Shown: positions 1 to 10,138 of the stretch, in pieces
Layout of the letters: every line of letters starts with the position of its first letter
Numbering within the stretch: the stretch's first letter is position 1
Assembly: GCA_963682175.1 (NCBI GenBank)
Contig: OY821791.1
Span: 19,496,542 to 19,560,541 of the forward strand
Source: Triglochin maritima
Taxonomy: Eukaryota > Streptophyta > Magnoliopsida > Alismatales > Juncaginaceae
Direction: 5' to 3'
Length of the DNA stretch: 64,000 nt
Notes under the pieces: generated by a model
Told to the model about the DNA's origin: nothing
The model's database searches: none
What the model saw: only the letters and a program-made list of their open reading frames with translations
Position numbers and translations under genes: made by a program

Positions 1-403
1 CTGAGAGTTTCGAGAGTGTGATTACAACAAAAGATAAAGAGAAATGTACATGTAATCACTAGGACCTCAAAACAGGAAAAGCAGGATCTGGCTCCGAACA
101 CGCTCCTCCTCGGTCACCACCTCCTAGTGCCACTTACGGCCTGAAATAAAACATGACTATGCCTGAACTTCCCATAAGGAAACCCTGTATGCCAAACTCC
201 TATCACAATAAATGGACTAGACATCTATAAGCATGTATGATATGAAATGCAATAAACAACATCAACGTCTCACTGGGCCTCCAAAAACTCTCTCCCTACC
301 ACAGTAGACACAAACAGTAACGGGTCCCGTGGGTCCTCTAGCTCAACCCTCACACGTGCCCCAGGCACCACAGTCGGAAACATCCTCGGCTACAACACAA
401 CGT

Positions 404-665
404 TGGATCACTATCAGGCCGACAATGTTTGTATCGTTGCCCCTCCAGGGTCGGGGACTCACTGCCTTCAAAGCTGATCCGATGAACCACTATCAGGCCG
501 GCAATGTCCGTATCGTTGCCCCTCCAGGGTCGGGGACTCGTTGCCTTTGAGCTGGCTCCACAACACCAACGAACCACTCTCAGGCCGGCAATGTCTGTAT
601 CGTTGCCCCAAAAAGGTCGGAGACCCATTGCCCTTGAGCTGGTCCCACAACACCAAAACAACACA
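404..665. repeat. Tandem repeat, about 3 copies of 80-90 bp, inside LTR of A
   Basis: Three imperfect copies each begin near a CACTATCAGGCCG or CACTCTCAGGCCG motif (about 408, 487 and 576) and carry a TATCGTTGCCCC core. The same three copies occur in the other LTR near 16858-17110, so the array predates insertion of A. Confidence 0.75.
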
Positions 666-1474
666 AAACTGCACCAAAACGGTCGAACAAAACCCGCCAA
701 CCGGTCGACTGAATCCTTCTCCAGAGGACTGGTCCAACCGAAAAACCCGCCAATCGATCGAACGGCAAAGAGGTCCCGTTTGACCGAAATCCACCAGTAG
801 AAACCCCTTACCGCATAAAAAGCACAAACGGTCGAACAACATGAGATCGACGGTTGACCGAAAACAGGCAGTAAAATCATATTCCGAAACAAAACACATC
901 GGTCGACCGAACATCAAATCGGTTGAACCCACTTTAAGTTATTTTAAGTCATTGGTCGAACGAGGTCATAGGGGGGTCGACCGTTTTGTGGTATACACCC
1001 CCAACCGACTTAAAACAGTGTTTTGGTCGGACGACAAAGGGGTCCCGTTCGACCGAAATCCACCAGTAGCGCCATCTTCTCGCTAAACAAGTACTACCGG
1101 TCGACCTACCAAGGGTATCGTTCGACCGGTGCGAGAGATAACGCCAAAATTACTCTATAACCGGTCGACCGTTACAGTGCAAAAAACTGTTGCACGGGTC
1201 CGACGAGCCATCCGGCCTACCGTCGACCACTCCAACACTCATGAAAGCATAAGTGAGTATCAAAGTAAAGCTTGACATAGCTTGAAGGCTTGGAGAAGCC
1301 TTTGAAGATCCAACGACGAACTTTTCCCTTACGAACCCAAACTCCGACGACAAAACAACCGAGTCACGATCTACTCAACTCCGAAGAACGTCTGAGCTTC
1401 ACCTCTCCTCACCGAGATCACCCTCTCCGGCGTCTCCGAATGCTGCGGATCATAGTAGAGAGAGAATTTGAGTG

Positions 1475-1503
1475 GGAGAGAGAGAGAGAGAGAGAGAGAG
1501 AAA

Positions 1504-1535
<32 letters not shown>
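1475..1535. repeat. (GA)n microsatellite in LTR of A
   Basis: Two GA runs are separated by a short AAATAC interruption. The matching place in the other LTR (about 17898-17960) is much shorter and interrupted, so this copy expanded after insertion or the other contracted. Confidence 0.9.
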
Positions 1536-1538
<3 letters not shown>

Positions 1539-1676
1539 CATCAACCTATACTCTTCTCCTCTCATCTCCACCATCCACCTCATCTCCACCAACTCAATCC
1601 CAACCCTCCATCCAAATCCACCAATTAGCAACCTAAAAGCCAATTAACCTAGTTAATAAGGGTTTAGGATATTACA

Positions 1677-2202
1677 ATCCACCCTCCTAAAAAGATTTTC
1701 GTCCCCGAAATTAGAACCGAACTCACCAAACAGTTCCGGGAACTTCTTCCGGACATCTTCCTCGATCTCCCAAGTGGCCTCTCACTCACTATGGTGTTGC
1801 CACCTGACCTTCACCATCGGGATGGTCCTCCTCCTGAGTTGGTGCTCCATCTGATCCACGATCTCCACAGGTCTCTCCTCGAGAGATAAATCATGCTAGA
1901 TCTCCGGAACCTCTATCTGAATCACGTGAGAAGGATCTGCTACGTACTTCCTCAGCATCGAAACGTGGAAGACGTTGTGAAGACCTGAAAACTGCGGCGG
2001 CAGCACAATCCTTTAGGCAACCTCTCCATTCGATCGAGAATCTCAAACGGCCTGACGTACCTCAGACTGAGCTTCCTCTTCTTCCCGAACCTCATCACTC
2101 CTCGAGATGGTGAAATCTTCAGGAAAACGTGATTGCCTACGCCTATCTGCGTATCTCTTCTACATGATCTGAGCCAGGTCTTCCAAGGGTAATATGGTCC
2201 AG
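1677..2202 (-). pseudogene. C-terminal integrase/chromodomain remnant of element A
   Basis: Read on the minus strand, this matches the last part of the pol proteins of B, C and D, including the stretch before the chromodomain and the final chromodomain with its terminal PELF-like motif. No long frame is open. Next to the LTR lies the complement of the polypurine tract (about 1677-1700). At 2160-2175 the sequence jumps from the integrase C-terminal region to a position about 450 bp further upstream in the integrase gene, as judged against B (22657-23105), so the catalytic core is partly deleted. The nested insertion begins at 2203. Confidence 0.7.
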
Positions 2203-2348
2203 TGATTGATTCGTTTTATATTAACTGCAAGTGCACAGCCGCGTTGAAGCGGTGGCAAATACGGGTCGTCCACTGGGAGGTGTGTCGACGTTTGGTTTGT
2301 GCGAAGGCGAGTGGTAAAGAAAGGAGAGAAAGGTTGATTACACTAAAC

Positions 2349-3727
2349 TGTTGTTTTTTTGGCCTTAATCCTTGTTTTGACGATTTAATCAACCTAATCT
2401 TAATCATAAGTAATGTAGAGTAGCACACATATTGCATTGCATATTTATTGCATGTGCTAACCTCTACAGGTGATCTAGACTCAAGAAAGAAGAAAAATCA
2501 AGTCAAGACATGTAATCAAGCTGGATTGAAGACATGTATTTTACTTTTCTTTGAGTCTTAGGAGATATGTGAATTGAGCATAACTTAAGCTAATATCCAT
2601 GTATTCACGCACTAGGTTCCTTAGAGAAGTCACACACAAAATTTCAGATCAATCGGACTTCGATAGATCATCCAAAACATAGTCGAAAAATCACTAAAAC
2701 TAAACCTTAAATCCTGTCTGAACACGTTCGACCGATTGGACCTTTTGTTCGACCGGTTTCAGTAGATTTAGAGTTTTTACATGACCATTTTTGTTCAACC
2801 GATTTGCCTCATTGTTCAACCGATTTCAGTAGTATTTTGCCCAGACTAAAATGGTCGACCGGTTTTTCCATTTTGTTCGACCGTTCCGGGTTTTCATGTG
2901 ACCGTTTTATTTTTTCGTATTCATACAACGGTCATATACGCATAACACTATTCCCAACCGTTCGACCGAACCATCCATTTGTTCAACCGATCCATTAGTT
3001 TTTGTAAGGTTCTGTTCGACCGGTTTCACTTTAGGTCGACCGGTTGGAGACAATTTTTGCTGAATTTGAATTCTGTTTTGTGTATCTCTTACACAAATCA
3101 ATCAAATCTTTCCCCAACGGCTAGGAATCTCTTAGATCTTTTAAATAGAGGATCAAACTCAGTTTTACACACAACTCTCCAATTCCTTATAGTCAAATTC
3201 ATAGAGAGAAATCTCAAATCCTCAAAGCTCTCATTTAGTGATCTTAAGCTCAAATCTCCACATTATTCATCACTCACACATTTAGAAATTGTTGTGCTCA
3301 GTTAGAGAAGAGTGTGTCCCACTCATTGAGTTGTCAAAGCAAAGACTTCAGTGAAATTCCAAAGAAGAAGCAAGGACATCGGTGAAAGCCCGAAGTGATC
3401 CTCTCGGATTGTGAGAGGTGGTGCCAAGCTCGGCGAGGGTTGTTCGCGAGCTTGAAGAAGTGTAAAAGGCGTTGCTCCCGGCCCGGAACGGGGAAGCATA
3501 GTGAAGACGCAAGAGGAGCTCGAACGGGGATTCGAGAGGGGCTTGCAAGAGAGGACGTAGGCGGGGCCGAACCTTTGGAAAATCCGACGCATCTATTGTG
3601 GTTTGCATGTCCTTATCTTCCTTTCTCTACATTTGATTGTTTATTCCGCTGCGCATGTTCATTGCTTAATCAAGTAGAGAATTGTGATTAGCCTTAATTG
3701 TGGACCCATAACCCACACGATCCTACA
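2349..3727 (+). mobile_element. Sirevirus-type (Ty1/copia) solo LTR 1
   Basis: It begins TGTTGTTTTTTTGGCC and ends ...GATCCTACA. It is flanked by a perfect 5-bp TSD, TAAAC (2344-2348 and 3728-3732). Sequence and layout match the second solo LTR (4039-5561) and, in reverse, the LTRs at 6508-8232 and 10139-11733. A GGTCGACC-type palindrome array (about 2725-3060) lies upstream of a TATA-like TTTTAAATAG near 3140. No internal region remains, so this is the product of LTR-LTR recombination. The reading frames inside it on either strand are not genes. Confidence 0.9.
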
Positions 3728-3732
3728 TAAAC

Positions 3733-4033
3733 TACACTAAGATGCAAAAGGAAATGAAAGATAAGCAATAAAGCTAAACCCCAAAGGGGGTAGAGAAATA
3801 ATGTGAACATAAAGAAGTGTGTGTGTGTGTTCATTAAGCTCCTCACAATATGTAGTGCATGAAATCATAAAACTAAATCCAACTTTGCCTCCACATGAAT
3901 TAAGATTAGATCACATCATTAAAACATACAAGACAATAATTGGAATAAAGCTAAATGAACTCATGTATAAAGACTAGACCCTACTATGCCTCCACATGAA
4001 TTAAGATAAGACTATATCATTAAAACATACAAG
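3733..4033. other. AT-rich part of the Athila-type solo LTR
   Basis: This 300-bp non-coding piece lies between two Sirevirus solo LTRs and belongs to the host LTR of 2203-11921. It contains a short GT run (about 3819-3831) and two similar stretches with the words CCTCCACATGAATTAAGAT and CATTAAAACATACAAGACA (about 3890-3932 and 3990-4035), an imperfect internal duplication. Confidence 0.6.
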
Positions 4034-4038
4034 ACATT

Positions 4039-5561
4039 TGTTGGCTTTTTGGCCTTAATCCTTGTTTTGATGATTTAATCAACCTAATCTTAATCATAAG
4101 TAATGTAGAGTAGCACACATATTGCATTGCATATATATTGCATGTGCTAACCTCTACAGGTGATCAAGACTCATAGAAGGAAAGAAATCAAGTCAAGATT
4201 TGTAATAAAGCTATATGAAGATTTGTAATCTTGATTTTATTTTGAGTCTTAGGAACATGTGTAAATTGAGCATACAAGATCTAAAAACATATCACATACA
4301 CACTAGGTTCCTTAGAGAAGTCACACACAAAATTTCACCTTATTTGTACTTCATTAGATCACCCAAACCTTAGTCGGAAATCACTTAAAACCTAAACCCA
4401 GAATTCCTGTGTGAAACGGTCGACCGAACCAGTTCTCAGTTCGACCGGTTTATAACAGACTCTCCACAGTGATTTTACCGAACTCTGTCGGTCGACCGGT
4501 TCTACCTTTTCGGTCGACCGATCCCGGATTTTAATATGGCTGTTACCTTTGTCGTATTCCTATAATGGTCGTATTCGTATAAAACAAACTTAACCCCAAA
4601 ATACATTCGGTAACCGGTCGAACGACGACCCTATTTCGGTCGACTGGTTGAACACTTATAATATCCCTGCTATCGGTCGACACACTCTTCGTTCGACCGA
4701 TCCAACTTTGTCTTAACTGAATCCCCTTAACGGTCGACTGTCCCATACTTTGGTTCGACCGATTCACTTAAGTAGAGTTAAGTTCTAGCTCGTTTGTCCG
4801 ACTGAATATTTATTTGTTCGACCGTTCTCCTTGAAATCAAGTGAACGGTCGACCGGTTTATTAGTTTCGGTCGACCGGTTCTGGACAGATTTGCAGCCTG
4901 ATTTTTCTGCTTTGTGTATCTTACACAAAACCCAACCAAATCTATCCCCAACGGCTAGAATACCTTAGGAGCTTATAAATAGAGGATCAAGACCTGTTGT
5001 TAACACAACTCTCCAACTCCAATTGTCCCAATACATTAGAGAGAAACCTCAATCCTCAAAGCTCGTATTTCTACACTCCATAAGCCTAAACTACACACAC
5101 TTGATCAATCACTCATCCTACTCAAAGTGTGCTCAATTAGAGAGTGAATCCCACTCAGTTACATTTGTTGTCAAGAGAGCAAGGGTCTTGGTGAAAGCCC
5201 AAGACACAAGTATAGACTTCGGTGAGAGCCCGAAGTGATCCTTCTCGGATTGTGAGAAGAGGATTCCAAGCTCGGCGAGGGTTGTTGGCGAGTTTGACGG
5301 TTGTAAGGCATTGTCTCCCGGCCTGGAACGGGGAGCAGATAGTGAAGTCGTAGGCGGAGCTCACGGAGTCGAGCGGAGCTTGCAAGAGAGGACTAGGACC
5401 CGGGTGGGGTGTCGAACCTTTATAAAAACGCCAAGTCGATTTGTGGTTTGCTTGTTCCTTTTCCCTACTAGTCTTTAAATTGTTTCCGCTGCGTTTTTTG
5501 TTTGATTAGTTAGGGATTAGCGTAAAAGTGATTATATTAACCCGACCCACGTGATCCTACA
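4039..5561 (+). mobile_element. Sirevirus-type (Ty1/copia) solo LTR 2
   Basis: It begins TGTTGGCTTTTTGGCC and ends ...GATCCTACA, with a perfect TSD ACATT (4034-4038 and 5562-5566). The array of GGTCGACC palindromes and half-sites spans about 4418-4890, just upstream of a TATA box (CTTATAAATAG, about 4972-4982). It is close in sequence to solo LTR 1 but better preserved, and there are no coding remnants. Confidence 0.92.
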
Positions 5562-5566
5562 ACATT

Positions 5567-6502
5567 AACCAAGGTAAAGGAAACAAGAGTACATACACTA
5601 CAACTTGTGTTTCAAATATTAATTCCATCCATATCTTAACCTTATCATTCCCCATAAATAGGTCCACTAATCAAAGCATAGGCTAAACTTCATTCAAGAG
5701 CATTAGCATATCAAAGATAAAAGTGGAACTCATTAGATGGTTATGGAAATCATATACAGCTCAAGGGATTAAGATAACACACACTTAATACACTACATGA
5801 TTATATCACATATTTCTCCACCCCCCCAAATGGGATGGATCTACTCACTACTCATTACACTAACTACATTAACAAAATGAAACATAATACTGAAATGAAA
5901 TTAATCTAAGCAAGTAAGAAACATTAAAGAGACTAAAAGAACATGAGACTAAAGAAACATGCAAGACATGTAAATTGAAATTAACTAAGCAATGTAAAAA
6001 CTAAAGCAAACAACAATTAACTACAAAACTTCTATTATTACTCACTCCAAATTACAAGCAACCCTTCCTCCACCAGAGTTTTGCTTCAAGACTTCACTCT
6101 TAGTAGGGAAGAAGGTCACCAAGAGAGAGATGGATACAATGGAAGGTGAAGAGTTCTATTTATAAGCATGGAAAAAGCTAATCCGGGACAATCCCCCGAT
6201 GTGGGACTAAACAAATATCAAAAATAGACTAAGCATACGCTAATACACGTGCTCCCGAAAGCTAAGCGGATCCAGAGCTATCTGGACCGCCAATTCGCGG
6301 TCCCAGACCGCCAATTGGCGGTCTATAAGCTTCAGATCCATTTGGTTTTTGTGCTGGGCTTTGCTTGAAATATTTCTTGGTTTTAGATGCATCTACTTTG
6401 TTTATTAGAGCTCCGACCCGAATCGAATTGTCAAAATACTCCCTTATGATGGTGTGGAGTTTTTTGTTTTGCTCTTAGGTCCTTCGGTCTTACGTTCAGG
6501 TC
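5567..6502. other. Main body of the Athila-type solo LTR, non-coding
   Basis: AT-rich sequence without protein remnants. Read on the minus strand it holds a TATA-like box (complement at about 6154-6166) and, about 120-160 bp upstream of that box, two palindromes (6284-6324). Confidence 0.6.
6284..6324. repeat. Two adjacent 20-bp palindromes, 21 bp apart
   Basis: Positions 6305-6324 read AGACCGCCAATTGGCGGTCT, a perfect 20-bp palindrome. Positions 6284-6303 (GGACCGCCAATTCGCGGTCC) form the same kind of palindrome with one mismatched pair near the centre. Centre-to-centre spacing is 21 bp. They stand out as GC-rich blocks in AT-rich DNA, upstream of the presumed TATA box of the minus-strand LTR. 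Confidence 0.85.
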
Positions 6503-6507
6503 CTTCT

Positions 6508-8232
6508 TGAAGGATCGTATCGTGTGGGTCTATGGGTCCACTAATCACTATTTAAGCTAATCCACAATTCTCTACTTGATTAAGCAATCAAATGCGCAGC
6601 GGAATAAACAAACAAGTAGAGAAAGAAAGACAATGCAAACCACACAAAGACGCGTCGGATTTACAGAGGTTCGGCCGCGCCTACGTCCTCTCTTGCAAGC
6701 CCCTCTCGAATCCCCGTTCGAGCTCCTCTTGCGTCTTCACTATGCCTCCCCGTTCCGGGCCGGGAGCAACGCCTTTTACAAGTCTTCAAGCTCGCGAACA
6801 ACCCTCGCCGAGCTTGGCACCACCTCTCACAACCCGAGAGGATCACTTCGGGCTTTCACCGAAATCTCTACTTCTTTGTCTTGGGCTTTCACCAAGACCC
6901 TTGCTCACTTTGTCTTGGGCTTTCACCAAGACCCTTGCTCTCTTGACAACACAAGTAACCTTGAGTGGGATTCACTCTCTAATTGAGCACAACAATTGCT
7001 AGATTGATTGTATGATGAATGATGTGTAGATGTGAGGCTTAAGATCACTAATTGGGAGCTTTGAGGTTGTGGAAAATCTCACTATAAGTTTGACACTTTG
7101 GAGTTGTGAAATCTTTTGGAAAACTAAGTGTGAACCTCTATTTATAAGCTCCTAAAGATTTCTAGCCGTTTGGACAAGATTTGATTGGGTATTGTGCAAG
7201 ATACACAAAGCAGAAAATCGGGTTCAGAAATCTGTCCAGAAACGGTCGACCGAAAGGTGTATCGGTCGACCGAACCCTTGAGTCTGTTGATGGATCGGTT
7301 GACCGAACAAAGGTACTGGTCGACCGAATCACTTAAGTTCTATAGGTCAACGGTCGACCGAGCAGGTACCGGTCGACCGAACTACTGGGTTCGGTAGAGA
7401 GAAATCTTGATCGGTTGGACAAACTTGTGTCGACCGATAGCAGGGGGTTTTTCACGAATTAAACGGTCGACCGAAAAAGGTAGTTTGTTCGACCGGTTCT
7501 AAAGTATATGGGGGTGTATATTGAGAAAAATGTGTATACGACCGTTGTATAATACGACAAATAAAACGGTCGTATTTTTACCAGAAATAGCAAACGCAAC
7601 GGTCGACCGAAGGTCTAACGGTCGACCGAACAGGTCTGGGTAATCGGTTAATAGAAGGTGGAATCGGTCGAACGAATTGGTCTGGTATAACAAATATTGT
7701 GTATAACCGGTCGACCGAAAGGTGAACGGTCGACCGAACTCAGGTAGACTGGCGACCAATGTTTTAGGTGTTTAGGTGATCTAATGGAGTCCAAATTATA
7801 TGATATTTTGTGTGTGACTCCTAAAAGGAACCTAGTGTGTGAATGCATGCATATTAGCTTAAGTTATGCTCAATTTACATAAGTTCCTAATTCTCAAAGA
7901 AAGGTAAAATTACATGTCTTCAATCCTAGCTTGATTACATGTCTTGACTTGATTTTTCTTCTTTCTTGAGTCTTGATCACCTGTAGATGTTAGCACAATA
8001 CAACATGTATACTATTATACTACATGTGCTAATCTACATGTCCTTATTAAGATTAGGTTTAATTACATCATCAAAATACGGATTAATCTTCTTTCTTGAG
8101 TCTTGATCACCTGTAGATGTTAGCACAATACAACATGTATACTATTATACTACATGTGCTAATCTACATGTCCTTATTAAGATTAGGTTTAATTACATCA
8201 TCAAAATACGGATTAAGACCAAAAAGCCAACA
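6508..8232 (-). repeat. 3' LTR of the non-autonomous Sirevirus (1725 bp)
   Basis: It starts TGAAGGATCG and ends ...AAAGCCAACA on the plus strand. It matches 10139-11733 at a constant offset of 3631 bp up to the duplication at 7957-8216. The TATA box complement lies at about 7137-7150, and the palindrome array at about 7244-7740. Confidence 0.93.
7957..8216. repeat. 130-bp tandem duplication present only in the 3' LTR
   Basis: 7957-8086 is repeated directly as 8087-8216, with no difference that I could see. The 5' LTR has a single copy, so the duplication arose after (or during) integration. Confidence 0.95.
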
Positions 8233-8590
8233 ATCTCCCCCTTTTTGATGATGGCAACCTATATCTTAAACCAACCTAATACTTGAAACATGTATAAGTT
8301 AACTATGCATATAAATGCTCCCCCTATGGATGTGCATAATTTTTCTTGATAATTTCATGTATATTTCAAGTTACCCTAATCTATTACTTCTCCCCCTTTG
8401 ACATCCATCAAAAAAAATACAATAATCAATGTAATATATGAATTTAAATTTCTCCCCCATTGACAATTATATATAACTATTTGAGTTCACTGTAGGATGT
8501 CATTTGTAATGAAGATGCTCCCCCTAAATTTTGCACTTCATTACTCTAATAAAAGATATAACTATTAAGCTCCCCCTATCAATAAGGCTA
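8233..8590 (-). promoter_or_regulatory. Cluster of polypurine tracts upstream of the 3' LTR
   Basis: On the minus strand, purine runs of the type AGGGGGAGA/AGGGGGAGC recur at about 8234, 8318, 8391, 8453, 8518 and 8571. The one touching the LTR (8234-8246) is the expected primer for plus-strand DNA synthesis. Multiple tracts in this position are an established hallmark of Sireviruses. Confidence 0.85.
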
Positions 8591-8917
8591 GATGGAAACT
8601 ATGAGTATGATTAAAAGTTAAGTTCAATTAAGTTTCTATTTAAGCCTTATTCTAACATCCATTTAAAATTTGACATTTAAAATCAATGGATGTGGTATAT
8701 GATTTGCAATGAATAGGGTAAATAATTTTCAATGAATTGAACTTCTAAGGATATGACAATTAAGCATATTAACTAGATTAGAGCTCTTTTTCAGAAATTT
8801 TAGAGATAGAAATTTTTATACCAAACTTGAATCTTGAATAGCTCCAATCTTGATTTGGTGATGCAACCGGATTTGAATTCGACGCTTTGGCTCACCCGGT
8901 CACCACCAATCTTTTCC
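8591..8917. other. Non-coding segment between gag and polypurine cluster
   Basis: AT-rich, with no recognisable coding remnant. In an autonomous Sirevirus the end of pol (and any envelope-like frame) would lie here. All of it is gone. Confidence 0.5.
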
Positions 8918-10087
8918 TCAAGCTCCTACAAGTGTAGATTTTGGTACCCATTTTTGCTTGGGTCCATTAAGTTTAGCTTTTGGTACCCAAATCCAAGTTG
9001 ATTTTGGTACCTCTACACTTACTTTCTTTTTCATGGCAAAATTATGTTTAACATTAATTTGAATAGGAAAGTTTTTAACATAAAAATTGTTTTTATTGCC
9101 ATGTGTGAACTTATGCAATTTATTTGACAAATTTTCATTTAAGACATTAAGTTCACTGTTTTTAGTTGCTAGAGATTCATTTAAGCAATTTAGATTTTTA
9201 ATCATAGAATTATGCTTTTCATTCATGTTAAGCATGTGAATCTCTAAATTTGCAACTTTTTCATTCATGCAATTTAAGTCATTTAAAGTTTGCTTGCTTT
9301 CAAGATATGATTTATCTAGTTTCTTTAGCAAGTCAATTTTGTCATTTTCAAGCATATGACTTTCAATTGCATTAGATGAGGTAGATTTATCATTTAAGCA
9401 CTCATTCTTCAAGCATGCATTTTCTAAAGTAAGAGCATCAATTTTAGCAAGCAAATCAACTTTATCATCTAACATAGATGCATTTTGACATTTAAGCTCA
9501 TCTATTTGCTTGTTTGCTAATTTATTTGATTCATGAAGCTCTTTACATTTTTCTACCATTTTCAGAAATGCATTTTGTAGTTTATGTGAATGCGATGATT
9601 TTCCACTTGAACTACAACTTGAAGAGTGACTAGAAGATACCTCATCTTCACTTTCTCCATCGGATGAGCTTGATGTTGAACAAGATGTTGAATTGATTTC
9701 TTCACATCTAACTTGAGCTACATCCATTGGAGTGGCTTCTCCCTTTTTCCCGGTTGGTGAATCTCCTTCACCAAAATTCTTTTCTAATGTTTGCCATATA
9801 TGATGAGCACTATCACATGAGCAAACAAGATTAAAATGTTCATCTCCTAATGCACAAAATAAGACATTCATAGCTTTTGCATTTAGGGATGCATTTTTCT
9901 CATCTTCTAAACTCCATTTACTAATATGATATCTAGGTGATTCATATGGAGTTTGAATCATAAACCACAAGTTAGCATTCATGGATTTAATAAATGATGA
10001 CATTTTAGATTTCCATGAAACAAAATTATTTCCATCAAAATATGGTGGTTTACAAGATTCTAGAGGTGTGGATGCATTAAGAGTCAT
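8918..10087 (-). CDS. Gag-derived protein of the non-autonomous Sirevirus (389 aa)
   Basis: The product would be a capsid-like protein that assembles in the cytoplasm around element RNA. The N-terminal 100 residues have the copia Gag signature (PPYFDGNNFVSWKSKM near residue 14, then a HIWQTLE motif near residue 96). Directly after that motif the middle of the capsid domain is missing and a Ser/Asp/Glu-rich linker follows (about residues 130-165). Residues 170-320 form a long Asn/Leu/Lys-rich coiled coil, and the C-terminus has three WVPK-type repeats, which in Sirevirus Gag lie near the zinc knuckle. No CCHC knuckle and no protease are present. The start was chosen as the first ATG after the primer binding site. 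The intact frame may reflect youth rather than selection. Confidence 0.8.
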   Translation of the reverse strand: MTLNASTPLESCKPPYFDGNNFVSWKSKMSSFIKSMNANLWFMIQTPYESPRYHISKWSLEDEKNASLNAKAMNVLFCALGDEHFNLVCSCDSAHHIWQTLEKNFGEGDSPTGKKGEATPMDVAQVRCEEINSTSCSTSSSSDGESEDEVSSSHSSSCSSSGKSSHSHKLQNAFLKMVEKCKELHESNKLANKQIDELKCQNASMLDDKVDLLAKIDALTLENACLKNECLNDKSTSSNAIESHMLENDKIDLLKKLDKSYLESKQTLNDLNCMNEKVANLEIHMLNMNEKHNSMIKNLNCLNESLATKNSELNVLNENLSNKLHKFTHGNKNNFYVKNFPIQINVKHNFAMKKKVSVEVPKSTWIWVPKAKLNGPKQKWVPKSTLVGA

Positions 10088-10124
10088 GTTAATTTATCGG
10101 TTAAGAACAAAATTAACGAACGAG

Positions 10125-10136
10125 GCTCTGATACCA
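10125..10136 (-). other. Primer binding site (tRNA-iMet) of the non-autonomous Sirevirus
   Basis: The minus strand reads TGGTATCAGAGC two bases inside the 5' LTR end, complementary to the 3' end of plant initiator tRNA-Met. Confidence 0.92.
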
Positions 10137-10138
10137 AA

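Larger units (their letters stand above)
1..1676 (-). repeat. 3' LTR of element A (partial)
   Basis: It aligns with 16461-18101 over nearly its whole length: the same start (CTGAGAGTTTC), the same triple tandem repeat, the same GGTCGACC-rich stretch, the same GA-rich tract and the same end (GGTTTAGGATATTACA). The LTR terminus on the outer side lies before base 1. Confidence 0.85.

Noticed and set aside
1475..1535. GA-rich stretch as a polypurine tract
   Set aside because: It lies inside the LTR and varies in length between the two LTRs. It is a microsatellite.
6576..7002. Long overlapping reading frames inside Sirevirus LTRs (136 codons, repeated at 10207-10633)
   Set aside because: They duplicate exactly with the LTR, overlap one another in several frames, and have no known domain. 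They are not genes.
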